NCBI GenBank assembly: GCA_014843695.1
Contig: CM026394.1
Span: 39,354,368 to 39,418,367, forward strand
Source of the DNA: Archivesica marissinica
Taxonomy: Eukaryota > Mollusca > Bivalvia > Venerida > Vesicomyidae
Length of the DNA stretch: 64,000 nucleotides
Direction of reading: 5' to 3'
The notes beneath the pieces are model-generated. The model ran no database searches. It had not been told where the DNA came from and saw only the letters and a program-made list of their open reading frames with translations. A program made the translations under genes and the position numbers. Positions within the stretch are counted from its first letter, which is position 1, and every line of letters begins with the position of its first letter. This document shows, one piece after another, positions 47,554-59,457 of this stretch.

Positions 47554-47675
47554 GTATCAACCGTGGAATATCGCAGAATAACCCTCGTTTGTCGTTCTTA
47601 TGTGTAGAAATATATCACGAAGGCCGAATAAGAACTTCAAACTCGGGTTATTCTGCGATATACCACGGTTGATAC
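47554..47675. repeat. Fold-back: 37-bp arms, 48-nt loop
   Basis: Arms 47554-47590 (GTATCAACCGTGGAATATCG...) and 47639-47675 match at about 34 of 37 positions as inverted complements. A third partial arm (TCGGGTTATTCTGCGATA) is at 47132-47149. Confidence 0.85.
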
Positions 47676-47865
47676 CTTTCCCCAGACATTATGTATCATT
47701 TAGGATAGCGTGCACATTGTGCTGGTATACTAGGAACACAGTTTGCAACAACATGTCTAAAACAAATCATATCTTACATGCAATAACATTCGCATTAATT
47801 TAGTCTGTTCTAGCTTTTACCACTAATATTTGCTACAGAGATAATTAAGATGTTGCGTCAAACAT

Positions 47866-48099
47866 TACAATAGCGCAGCCTTCGCTTCGGGTGCGTAAGG
47901 CCCGGAATTCGAGCCCAGCTGTATCCGTTACGATTGTATTCTTAGGCAGCAAGACATTTAAATTACCCCATTGCCTCTTTTCTCTCGCTCGTGCCGATGA
48001 ATTCAATCAGGAATAAGGTCTCAAGAGTGATTAACATATTAATATTAGTTGTAAATACTTGTTTCGCAATCGAGCTAAAATAAATGTGTATGAACTAAG
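47866..48099 (+). mobile_element. SINE C next to the TM6 exon
   Basis: Head AATAGCGCAGCCTTCGCTTC, body, and tail ending GTGTATGAACTAAG 21 nt before the acceptor. Confidence 0.9.
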
Positions 48100-48120
48100 A
48101 ATGACAATGTGTATTTGCAG

Positions 48121-48259
48121 AAAGTTGGCCAAATCTACGCTGGTGCTCATTCCGCTATTTGGTGTACATTACATCGTCTTTATTGGGCTGCCCGACGAGG
48201 TGGATGAAACAGCGGAACTTGTGAAACTCTATTATGAAATGTTTTTCAACTCCTTCCAG
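48121..48259 (+). CDS. PTH1R-like: PTHR-like receptor, TM6-ECL3-TM7 start exon
   Basis: Reads (R)[20 protein letters not shown], then an acidic loop [15 protein letters not shown] and [11 protein letters not shown]. The Thr of KST is the conserved 6.42 residue. Acceptor TTTGCAG, donor CCAG|GTACCA, phase 0. A SINE C tail ends about 21 nt upstream. Immediately downstream is a 62-bp array whose units repeat the end of this exon and its donor. Confidence 0.95.
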
Positions 48260-48640
48260 GTACCAAACTTAATGAATTTGATTTTGTATGTGAAAGCCTT
48301 TGAGGAAATCTTTCCCGGACCCACCATTTTGAATTTAATTTTGAATGTGAAAGCCTTTGAGGAAATCTTTCCAGGTACCACCATTTTGAATTTGATTTCC
48401 CATTGAATGTGAAAGCCTTTGAGGAACTCTTTCCAGGTACCACGATTTTGAATTTGATTTTCTATTGAATGTGAAAGCCTTTGAGGAAATCTTTCCAGGT
48501 ACCACGATTTTGAATTTGATTTTCCATTGAATGTGAAAGACTTTGAGGAAATCTTTCCAGGTACCACGATTTTGAATTTGATTTTCCATTGAATGTGAAA
48601 GACTTTGAGGAAATCTTTCTAGGTACCACAATATTTACTT
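48238..48640. repeat. 62-bp array growing from the TM6 exon border
   Basis: About six units of GTGAAAGCCTTTGAGGAAAT then CTTTCCAGGTACCACGATTT. They resemble the last 39 nt of the exon, its donor CCAG|GTACCA and the first intron bases. Confidence 0.93.
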
Positions 48641-48663
48641 TGATTTGAATTTTGTTTATGTTT

Positions 48664-48890
48664 TATGGTCGAGTGGTTAAGGTCGCTGACTTGTATACCA
48701 CTGTAACCTATCATCACTGATGGTCACGGGTTCGAGCCCCGCTCAGGCCGTGTCTCATTTATATGAAAATGTTGGCAGTTTCTTACGGAGGTTGGTGCAC
48801 CCAAGTACTGGTTAACCACTGGTGCCTGCCCAGGAAAGGTGTTGTTAGGTAAACTGCCCACCGGCGATATAGCCCAAAATATAATATAAC
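48664..48890 (+). mobile_element. SINE A
   Basis: Copy with a slightly shortened 3' end, directly after the 62-bp array. Confidence 0.9.
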
Positions 48891-49254
48891 AAATCAAATG
48901 ATATCATCAGATAGGACAGGGCTATAGGTGAGAACTTCACAATGGAATTATTTAGCAATTCTGTCTGAAAGGTAGAGAAACTATAAATATAATATGTAAT
49001 GAAATATGATGATGATGAATTGGCTAGTAGAGGAGATGAGGTGAATGAGACAATTGATGACAATAAATCAACAACAATGTGCAGATATGACTTATAGTGG
49101 TATCTTTAAAATATGTACGATATCAGCTTTAAGACGACAATTCACAGAATCTAGTAACTATAGCAACCATGGTAATGCGCAAATGTGATAAAGGCAATGT
49201 ACAATATCATATGATGTAATAGTAGTAGATATATGTGAATTTTTAGCTGAATGT
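48891..49254. other. Intron, nothing recognised
   Basis: AT-rich sequence between SINE A and the 44-bp array. Confidence 0.5.
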
Positions 49255-50375
49255 ATCGTGTACAAGGATAATATTTCGTCTGATAAAACTACCTCCGAGT
49301 ACAATATACTTAATGCATTTCGTCTGATAAAACTACCACAGAGTACAATATACTTAATGTATTTTTAATGAATTTCGTCTGATAAAACTACCGCCGAGTA
49401 CAATACACTTGCATTTCGTCTGATAAAACTACCGCCGAGTACAATATACTTAATGCATTTCGTCTGATAAAACTAACACCGAGTACAATATACTTAATGT
49501 ATTTTTAATGAATTTCGTCTGATAAAACTACCGCCGAGTACAATACACTTGCATTTCGTCTGATAAAACTACCGCCGAGTACAATACACTTGCATTTCGT
49601 CTGATAAAACTACCGCCGAGTACAATACACTTGCATTTCGTCTGATAAAACTACCACCGAATACAATATGCTTAATGTATTTCGTTTGATAAAACTACCA
49701 CCGAGTACAATATACTTAATGCATTTCGTCTGATAAAACTACCACAGAGTACAATATACTTAATGCATTTCGTCTGATAAAACTACCGCCGAGTACAATA
49801 CACTTGCATTTCGTCTGATAAAACTACCGCCGAGTACAATACACTTGTATTTCGTCTGATAAAACTACCGCCGAGTACAATACACTTGCATTTCGTTTGA
49901 TAAAACTACCGCCGAGTACAATATACTTAATGTATTTCGTTTGATAAAACTACCACCGAATACAATATGCTTAATGTATTTCGTTTGATAAAACTACCAC
50001 CGAGTACAATATACTTAATGCATTTCGTCTGATAAAACTACCACAGAGTACAATATACTTAATGCATTTCGTCTGATAAAACTACCGCCGAGTACAATAT
50101 ACTTAATGCATTTCGTCTGATAAAACTACCGCCGAGTACAATATACTTAATGCATTTCGTCTGATAAAACTACCACCGAGTACAATATACTTAATGCATT
50201 TCGTCTGATAAAACTACCACCGAGTACAATATACTTAATGCATTTCGTCTGATAAAACTACCACCGAGTACAATAGACTTAATGCATTTCGTCTGATAAA
50301 ACTACCACCGAGTACAATAGACTTAATGCATTTCGTCTGATAAAACTACCACTGAGTACAATATACTTAATGCAT
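49255..50375. repeat. 44-bp array with 38-bp variants
   Basis: About 26 units of CGTCTGATAAAACTACCGCC then GAGTACAATATACTTAATGC. Confidence 0.97.
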
Positions 50376-50654
50376 GCAGCTACATTTAAATACGTGTTCA
50401 TTATTACTCCGAAGTATCCATTGGAAAATAAGTCCCATGATAATGAATTTGTTCCCAGTACATATGCACTTGAGTATACCAAGGACACCACTTCTTATTT
50501 TGTTTATACGCAAACCAAATGCTAATTTCTTGATTGAATCTTGTCATAGGAAACTAGCCATTGTAGTCTTAAGAAGGAAATAATGATCAAGGAATCCTCA
50601 AGATATTGCATGTTTACTTAAATGTTTTTCTGTCTCTTCATATACACCAAAAAC

Positions 50655-51360
50655 ACAATGTTTATTCTATCTCTACGTTCATACCAAATAATACACTGCG
50701 TGTTCTATCTCTACGTTCATACCAAATACACTGCGTGTTCTATCTCTACGTTCATACCAAATAATACAATGTGTGTTCTATTTCTACGTTCATACCAAAT
50801 ACTACAATGTGTGTTCTATCTCTACGTTCATACCAAATAATAAACTGCGTGTTCTATCTCTACGTTCATACCAAATAATACAATGCGTGTTCTATCTCAA
50901 CGTTCATACCAAATAATACAATGCTTGTTCTATCTCATACCAAATAATACAATGCGTGTTCTATCTCTACGTGCATACCAAATAATACAATGCGTGTTCT
51001 ATCTCATACCAAATAATACAATGTTTGTTCTATCTCAACGTTAATACAAAATAATACAGTGTTTCTGCTATCCCTACGTACATACCAAAGAATACAGTGA
51101 TTCTGCTATCCCTACGTACATACCAAAGAATACAGTGTTTCTGCTATCTCTACGTACATACCAAAGAATACAGTGATTCTGCTATCCCTACGTACATACC
51201 AAAGAATACAGTGATTCTGCTATACCTACGTACATATCAAAGAATACAGTGATTCTGCTATCCCTACGTACATACCAAATAATACAATGTTTGTTCTATC
51301 TCTACGTTCATACAAAATAATAGTGTTTCTGCTATCTCTACGTACATACTAAATAATACA
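50655..51360. repeat. About 37-bp array ending at the TM7 acceptor
   Basis: Some 18 units with CTATCTCTACGTTCATACCA; ends 17 nt before the exon. Confidence 0.95.
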
Positions 51361-51377
51361 ATGTTTTTTCCTTGCAG

Positions 51378-51419
51378 GGGTTTTTCGTCAGCCTGTTATT
51401 CTGCTTCCTAAATGGAGAG
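51378..51419 (+). CDS. PTH1R-like: PTHR-like receptor, 42-nt TM7 exon
   Basis: Reads GFFVSLLFCFLNGE, exactly 42 nt, the size and position of a known vertebrate PTH1R TM7 exon. Acceptor CTTGCAG, donor GAG|GTAATA, phase 0. The residue that aligns with Tyr 7.57 (in YCFCNGE) is Phe here. The next exon (VQxEIK tail) was looked for to 64000 and not found. Confidence 0.93.
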
Positions 51420-51420
51420 G

Positions 51421-52120
51421 TAATATATAATAACCTCATAATATACCCAACATAATAACCTCATATAATAACCTCATAATATACCCAACATAATATACCC
51501 AACATAATATACCCAACATAATATACCCAACATAATAACCTCATATAATAACCTCATAATATACCCAACATAATATACCCAACATAATATACCCAACATA
51601 ATAACCTCATATAATAACCTCATAATATACCCAACATAATATACCCAACATAATATACCCAACATAATAACCTCATATAATAACCTCATAATATACCCAA
51701 CATAATATACCCAACATAATATACCCAACATAATAACCTCGTATAATAACCTCATAATATACCCAACATAATATACCCAACATAATAACCTCATATAATA
51801 ACCTCATAATATACCCAACATAATATACCCAACATAATAACCTCATATAATAACCTCATAATATACCCAACATAATATACCCAACATAATAACCTCATAT
51901 AATAACCTCATAATATACCCAACATAATATACCCAACATAATATACCCAACATAATAACCTCGTATAATAACCTCATAATATACCCAACATAATATACCC
52001 AACATAATAACCTCATATAATAACCTCATAATATACCCAACATAATATACCCAACATAATAACCTCGTATAATAACCTCATAATATACCCAACATAATAA
52101 CCTCATATAATAACCTCATA
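51421..52120. repeat. Composite array after the TM7 donor
   Basis: Blocks of ATAATATACCCAAC (14 bp) alternate with ATAACCTCATATAATAACCT, in a repeating higher-order order, starting at the splice donor. Confidence 0.95.
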
Positions 52121-52235
52121 CAATGATATAATTCTCAGTAATATACAATATATGTGTGCTAAGTTGGCATATTATTAATTTTGTAGAGATTGAAACTATA
52201 AAACATGCACTGTGGTGGAATCTCACTGCCGATCA

Positions 52236-52445
52236 CAGACGCTTGGGGTCTGGACAAATGTTTGCGGGTTCAAAACCACAACACATTTGTTTATTATTTT
52301 GTTATTTACGAACACCATGATACACAATAGGCTTGACACTACACATAACAAAGATTTACACCATGGCAAGCAAGTTTTAAAATGGACACCCATAGCTATA
52401 TAGTTTTGAACACATAAACATTTGTCCAGACACCAGGCGTATGTG
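52236..52445. mobile_element. MITE family M3, intact copy
   Basis: Inverted ends (GTCTGGACAAATGTTTGCGG left; AAACATTTGTCCAGACACC right) between identical 10-bp flanks CTGCCGATCA. Related partial ends are seen at about 29363-29410 and 36118-36165. Confidence 0.75.
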
Positions 52446-52539
52446 CTGCCGATCAGATCAACTCCCTTCAAGCCCAATCTAGCCATCGATGAGCGATCGG
52501 GCATTGACCGAGTAAACAAGTACCGGATCATTTGGTCCA

Positions 52540-55500
52540 CTATTCGAGTAATACCCGATCGCTTCAATGCGAGTATTAGTGGTCGTGTAGAGATCGTGTA
52601 TTGGTCGGGATGATATAGTAAGAGATCAAAGCGTCGAGCTGGTCGTGTATGGTCGAGTAGAGATCGTGTATGGGTCGAAATGTCGGGTAGAGATCGTGTA
52701 TCGGTCTGGATGATCGAGTAGAGTTCAGGGTGGTCGAGTAGAGATGTGTATCGGTCTGGATGATCGAGTAGAGATCGGAGTGGTCGAGTAGAGATTGTGT
52801 ATGGGTCGAGATGTTCGAGTACAGTTCGGAGTGTTCGAGTAAAGTCGTGCATGGGTCGAGTAGAGATCGTGTAAGAGTTCAGGGTGGTCGAGTAGAGATC
52901 GTGTATCGGTCTGGATGATCGACTAGAGATCGGAGTGGTCGAGTAGAGATCGTGTATCGGTCTGGATGATCGACTAGAGTTCGGAGTGGTCGAGTAGAGA
53001 TCGTGTATCGGTCTGGATGATCGACTAGAGTTCAGGGTGATCGAGTAGAGATCGTGTATCGGTCTGGATGATCGAGTAGAGTTCGGAGTGGTCGAGTAAA
53101 GATCGTGCATAGGTCGAGTAGAGAACGTGTAAGAGTTCAGGGTGGTCGAGTAGAGTTCGGAGTGGTAGAGTAGAGATCGTGTATCGGTCTGGATGATCGA
53201 GTAGAGATCGGAGTGGTCGAGTAGAGATCGTGTATCGGTCTGGATGATCGACTAGAGATCTGAGTGGTCGCTGTAGAGATCGTGTATCGGTCTGGATGAT
53301 CGACTAGAGATCGTGTATCGGTCTGGATGATCGATTAGAGATCGGAGATGTCGAGTAGAGATCGTGTACTGTCTGGATGATCGAGTAGAGATCGGAGTTG
53401 TCGAGTAGAGATCGTGTATCGGTCTGGATGATCGACTAGAGATCGGAGATGTCGAGTAGAGATCGTGTAGCTGTCTGGATGATCGACTGGATATGTCGAG
53501 TAGAGATTGTGTATGGGTCTGGATGATCGACTAGAGTTCGGAGTGGTCGAGTAGAGATCGTGTATGGGTCTGGATGATCGAGTATAGTTCGGAGTGGTCG
53601 AGTAGAGATCGTGTATCGGTCTGGATGATCGAGTAGAGTTCGAAGTGGTCGAGTAGAGATCGTGTATTGGTCTGGATGATCGAGTAGAGTTCAGGGTGGT
53701 CGAGTAGAGATAGTGTATCGGTCTGGATGATCGACTAGAGTCGGAGATGTCGAGTAGAGATCGTGTAGCTGTCTGGATGATCGACTGGATATGTCGAGTA
53801 GAGATTGTGTATGGGTCTGGATGATAGACTAGAGTTCGGAGTGGTCGAGTAGTGATCGTGTATCGGTCTGGATGATCGAGTAGAGTTCAGGGTGGTCGAG
53901 TAGAGATAGTGTATCGGTCTAGATGATCGAGTAGAGTTCGGAGTGGTCGAGTTGAGATCGTGTATCGGTCTGGATGATCGACTAGAGATCGGAGTGGTCG
54001 AGTAGAGATCGTGTATCGGTCTGGATGATCGACTAGAGTTCGGAGTGGTCGAGTAGAGATCGTGTATCGGTCTGGATGATCGAGTAGAGATCGTGTATCG
54101 GTCTGGATGATCGAGTAGAGTTCGGAGTGGTCGAGTAGAGATCGTGTATCGGTCTGGATGATCGACTAGAGTTCGGAGTGGTCGAGTAGAGATCGTGTAT
54201 CGGTCTGGATGATCGAGTAGAGTTCGGAGTGGTCGAGTAGAGATCGTGTATCGGTCTGGATGATCGAGTAGAGTTCGGAGTGGTCGAGTAGAGATCGTGT
54301 ATCGGTCTGGATGATCGACTAGAGTTCGGAGTGGTCGAGTAGAGATCGTGTATCGGTCTGGATGATCGAGTAGAGTTCGGAGTGGTCGAGTAGAGATCGT
54401 GTATCGGTCTGGATGATCGAGTAGAGTTCGGAGTGGTCGAGTTGAGATCGTGTATCGGTCTGGATGATCGACTAGAGTTCGGAGTGGTCGAGTAGAGATC
54501 GTGTATCGGTCTGGATGATCGAGTAGAGTTCGGAGTGGTCGAGTTGAGATCGTGTATCGGTCTGGATGATCGAGTATAGTTCAGGGTGGTCGAATAGAGA
54601 TCGTGTATCGGTCTAGATGATCGACTAGAGTTCGGAGTGGTCGAGTAGAGATCGTTTATCGGTCTGGATGATCGAGTAGAGTTCGGAGTGGTCAAGTAGA
54701 GATCGGAGTGGTCGAGTAAAGATAAGAGTGATCGAGTAGAGTTCGGAGTGATCGAGTAGAGTTCGGAGTGATCGAGTAGAGTTCGGAGTGATCGAGTAGA
54801 GTTCGGAGTGATCGAGTAGAGTTCGGAGTGATCGAGTAGAGTTCGGAGTGGTCGAGTAGAGATCGTGTATGGGTCGAGTAGAGTTCGGAGTGATCGTGTA
54901 TGGGTCGAGTAGAGTTCGGAGTGATCGAGTAGAGATCGTGTATGGGTCTGGATGATCGAGTAGAGTTCGGAGTGGTCGAGTAGAGATCGTGTATCGGTCT
55001 GGATGATCGAGTAGAGTTCGGAGTGGTCGAGTTGAGATCGTGTATCGGTCTGGATGATCGACTAGAGTTCGGAGTGGTCGAGTAGAGATCGTGTATCGGT
55101 CTGGATGATCGAGTAGAGTTCGGAGTGGTCGAGTTGAGATCGTGTATCGGTCTGGATGATCGAGTATAGTTCAGGGTGGTCGAATAGAGATAGTGTATCG
55201 GTCTGGATGATCGAGTAGAGTTCGGAGTGGTCGAGTTGAGATCGTGTATCGGTCTGGATGATCGACTAGAGTTCGGAGTGGTCGAGTAGAGATCGTGTAT
55301 CGGTCTGGATGATCGAGTAGAGATCGTGTATCGGTCTGGATGATCGACTAGAGTTCGGAGTGGTCGAGTAGAGATCGTGTATTGGTCTGGATGATCGAGT
55401 AGAGTTCAGGGTGGTCGAGTAGAGATAGTGTATCGGTCTGGATGATCGACTAGAGTTCGGAGTGGTCGAGTAGAGATCGTGTATCGGTCTGGATGATCGA

Positions 55501-58500
55501 CTAGAGTTCGGAGTGGTCGAGTAGAGATCGTGTATTGGTCTGGATGATCGAGTAGAGTTCAGGGTGGTCGAGTAGAGATAGTGTATCGGTCTGGATGATC
55601 GACTAGAGTTCGGAGTGGTCGAGTAGAGATCGTGTATCGGTCTGGATGATCGACTAGAGTTCGGAGTGGTCGAGTAGAGATCGTGTATTGGTCTGGATGA
55701 TCGAGTAGAGTTCAGGGTGGTCGAGTAGAGATAGTGTATCGGTCTGGATGATCGACTAGAGTTCGGAGTGGTCGAGTAGAGATCGTGTATCGGTCTGGAT
55801 GATCGAGTAGAGTTCGGAGTTGTCGAGTAGAGATCGTGTATCGGTCTAGATGATCGACTAGAGTTCGGAGTGGTCGAGTAGAGATCGTGTATCGGTCTGG
55901 ATGATCGAGTAGAGTTCGGAGTGGTCAAGTAGAGATCGGAGTGGTCGAGTAAAGATAAGAGTGATCGAGTAGAGTTCGGAGTGATCGAGTAGAGTTCGGA
56001 GTGATCGAGTAGAGTTCGGAGTGATCGAGTAGAGTTCGGAGTGATTGAGTAGAGATCGTGTATGGGTCGAGTAGAGTTCGGAGTGGTCGAGTAGAGATCG
56101 TGTATGGGTCGAGTAGAGTTCGGAGTGATCGAGTAGAGATCGTGTATGGGTCGAGTAGAGTTCGGAGTGGTCGAGTAGAGATCGTGTATGGGTCTGGATG
56201 ATCGAGTAGAGTTCGGAGTGGTCGAGTAGAGATCGTGTATCGGTCTGGATGATCGAGTAGAGTTCGGAGTGGTCGAGTTGAGATCGTGTATCGGTCGATA
56301 GAGTTCGGAGTGGTCGAGTAGAGATCGTGTATGGTCGAGTAGAGTTCGGAGTGGTCGAGTAGAGATCGTGTATCGGTCGAGTAGAGTTCGGAGTGATCGA
56401 GTAGAGTTCGGGTGATCGAGTAGAGTTCGGAGTGATCGAGTAGAGTTCGGAGTGATCGAGTAGAGATCGTGTATGGGTCGAGTAGAGTTCGGAGTGATCG
56501 AGTAGAGATCGTGTATGGGTCGAGTAGAGTTCGGAGTGATCGAGTAGAGATCGTGTATGGTCGAGTAGAGTTCGGAGTGGTCGAGTAGAGATCGTGTATG
56601 GGTCAACAAATCGGATGTCGAGTAGAGTTCGGAGTGATCGAGTAGAGATCGTGTATGGTCGAGTAGACGATGGTCAGTAAGATCTGTATGGTCGAGTAGA
56701 GTTCGGAGTGGTCGAGTAGAGATCGTGTATGGGTCGAGTAGAGTTCGGAGTGGTCGAGTAGAGATCGTGTATGGGTCGAGTAGAGTTCGGAGTGATCGAG
56801 TAGAGATCGTGTATGGGTCGAGTAGAGTTCGGAGTGGTCGAGTAGAGATCGTGTATGGGTCGAGTAGAGTTCGGAGTGGTCGAGTAGAGATCGTGTATGG
56901 GTCGAGTAGAGTTCGGAGTGATCGAGTAGAGTTCGGAGTGATCGAGTAGAGTTCGGAGTGATCGAGTAGAGTTCGGAGTGATCGAGTAGAGATCGTGTAT
57001 GGGTCGAGTAGAGTTCGAGTGATCGAGTAGAGATCGTGTATGGGTCGAGTAGAGTTCGGAGTGGTCGAGTAGAGATCGTGTATGGGTCGAGTAGAGTTCG
57101 GAGTGGTCGAGTAGAGATCGTGTATGGGTCGAGTAGAGTTCGGAGTGATCGAGTAGAGTTCGGAGTGATCGAGTAGAGTTCGGAGTGATCGAGTAGAGAT
57201 CGTGTATGGGTCGAGTAGAGTTCGGAGTGGTCGAGTATAGATCGTGTATGGGTCGAGTAGAGTTCGGAGTGGTCGAGTAGAGATCGTGTATGGGTCGAGT
57301 AGAGTTCGGAGTGGTCGAGTAGAGATCGTGTATGGGTCGAGTAGAGTTCGGAGTGATCGAGTAGAGATCGTGTATGGGTCGAGTAGAGTTCTGAGTGGTC
57401 GAGTAGAGATCGTGTATGGGTCGAGTAGAGTTCGGAGTGATCGAGTAGAGATCGGTGGTCTGATTCGAGTAGAGATCGTGTATGGGTCGAGTAGAGTTCG
57501 GAGTGATCGAGTAGAGTTCGGAGTGATCGAGTAGAGTTCGGAGTGATCGAGTAGAGTTCGGAGTGATCGAGTAGAGATCGTGTATGGGTCGAGTAGAGTT
57601 CGGAGTGGTCGAGTAGAGATCGTGTATGGGTCGAGTAGAGTTCGGAGTGGTCGAGTAGAGATCGTGTATGGGTCGAGTAGAGTTCGGAGTGGTCGAGTAG
57701 AGATCGTGTATGGGTCAACAAAACACAAACACAAAACTGTATGGTCGAGTAGAGTTCGGAGTGGTCGAGTAGAGATCGTGTATGGTCTCGAGTAGAGTTC
57801 GGAGTGATCGAGTAGAGTTCGGAGTGATCGAGTAGAGTTCGGAGTGATCGAGTAGAGATCGTGTATGGGTCGAGTAGAGTTCGGAGTGGTCGAGTATAGA
57901 TCGTGTATGGGTCGAGTAGAGTTCGGAGTGGTCGAGTAGAGATCGTGTATGGGTCGAGTAGAGTTCGGAGTGGTCGAGTAGAGATCGTGTATGGGTCGAG
58001 TAGAGTTCGGAGTGATCGAGTAGAGTTCGGAGTGGTCGAGTAAGTTCGAGTGGTCGAGTAGAGATCGTGTATGGGTCGAGTAGAGTTCGGAGTGATCGAG
58101 TAGAGATCGTGTATGGGTCGAGTAGAGTTCGGAGTGGTCGAGTAGAGATCGTGTATGGGTCGAGTAGAGTTCGGAGTGGTCGAGTAGAGATCGTGTATGG
58201 GTCGAGTAGAGTTCGGAGTGATCGAGTAGAGTTCGGAGTGATCGAGTAGAGTTCGGAGTGATCGAGTAGAGATCGTGTATGGGTCGAGTAGAGTTCGGAG
58301 TGGTCGAGTATAGATCGGTATGGTCGAGTAGAGTTCGGAGTGGTCGAGTAGAGATCGTGTATGGGTCGAGTAGAGTTCGGAGTGATCGAGTAGAGTTCGG
58401 AGTGATCGAGTAGAGATCGTGTATGGGTCGAGTAGAGTTCGGAGTGGTCGAGTAGAGATCGTGTATGGGTCGAGTAGAGTTCGGAGTGGTCGAGTAGAGA

Positions 58501-58560
58501 TCGTGTATGGGTCGAGTAGAATTCGGAGTGATCGAGTAGAGATCGGAGTGATTGAGGGTT
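52540..58560. repeat. 6-kb array of 42- and 51-bp units
   Basis: Related units: 51 bp (GATCGTGTATCGGTCTGGAT then GATCGAGTAGAGTTCGGAGT...) dominate 52.6-56.3 kb. 42 bp units (GATCGTGTATGGGTCGAGTA...) and 20-bp sub-units (AGTTCGGAGTGATCGAGTAG) dominate 56-58.5 kb. Long frames on both strands are a by-product. Confidence 0.97.
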
Positions 58561-58569
58561 TCAGCTTTT

Positions 58570-58785
58570 TTTTCATTATACAAATTGATCTTAGCTCAAT
58601 TGCGAAACAAGTTCCTACAACTTGTATTAATCACTCTCGAGACCTCATTCCTAATGGACTCCCATCACCCAGAGGGAGAGAGAAGACTGGAATTTAAATG
58701 CACAATAGTAACGGCTATACCTGGGCGCGAACATTTCGCACCTGAAGCGAACATTACCACTGCGCTATCATGACTTCCACTTAAA
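58570..58785 (-). mobile_element. SINE C
   Basis: Full length, minus strand, at the end of the 6-kb array. Confidence 0.9.
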
Positions 58786-59060
58786 TTGAATTTGCATCAC
58801 AGTTGCTATGTATTGTATGCAAATGAAATGGTTTTCTCCGTGTAATATAGCAATAACTATACACGTAAAGTATATTCCGGATACATCCCCAAAACGTACT
58901 GTAATAGTAAATTGCAATTATATTATAAGTGAGACCGCTTAATCCATATTTAGTCTTGAAACATACTTATGGTTGTAATTTGAAAATACTGGTTCGTCTC
59001 ACTGACGATATAACTTGGCATTTACTTCTACATACTTCGCTTAAAGCGACACTTCATTTA

Positions 59061-59457
59061 ACCCTTTCCTTCATAGAGATTTAGGTTAATATACTATTAT
59101 ATCTCCATACAAACGACAGCCTTTAACCCTTTCCTTCATAGAGATTTAGGTTAATATACTATTATATCTCCATACAAACGACAGCCATTTAACCCTTTCC
59201 TTCATAGAGATTTAGGTTAATATACTATTATATCTCCATACAAACGTCAGTCATTTAACCCTTTCCTTCATAGAGATTTAGGTTAATATACTATTATATC
59301 TCCATACAAACGACAGCCATTTAACCCTTAACCTTCATAGAGATTTAGGTTAATATACTATTATATCTCCGTACAAACGTCAGTCATTTAACCCTTTCCT
59401 TCATAGAGAGATTTAGGTTAATATACTATTATATCTCCATACAAACGACAGCCATTT
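59061..59457. repeat. 66-bp array
   Basis: Six units with TTTAACCCTTTCCTTCATAG and TATCTCCATACAAACGACAG. Confidence 0.97.

Larger units (their letters stand above)
2704..51419 (+). other. PTH1R-like: Class B GPCR gene, PTH-receptor-like (gene span seen in window)
   Basis: Ten coding exons in order on the + strand with matching intron phases. Intron lengths are about 8.7, 7.8, 2.8, 0.9, 3.7, 9.8, 3.9, 7.1 and 3.1 kb, followed by one of more than 12.5 kb. The family is secretin-type: an ectodomain with five visible conserved Cys, then seven membrane segments. Subfamily clues are the stretches [19 protein letters not shown] and [13 protein letters not shown], and a 42-nt TM7 exon as in vertebrate PTH1R. 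Such receptors bind peptide hormones at the cell surface and usually signal through Gs/cAMP. The 5' exon(s) with signal peptide and first Cys and the 3' tail exon are not in the window. A calcitonin/CRF-like or PDF-receptor-like assignment is the main alternative; class B membership is not in doubt. Confidence 0.9.

Noticed and set aside
49255..50375. Regularly spaced repeats resembling a CRISPR array
   Set aside because: Units are contiguous with no unique spacers, in a eukaryotic intron; the same holds for the other arrays.
55266..58583. Minus-strand frame of 1105 codons (IHDLYSTTPNSTR repeats)
   Set aside because: Product of the 42/51-bp array, whose units are multiples of three; no start context or unique domain.
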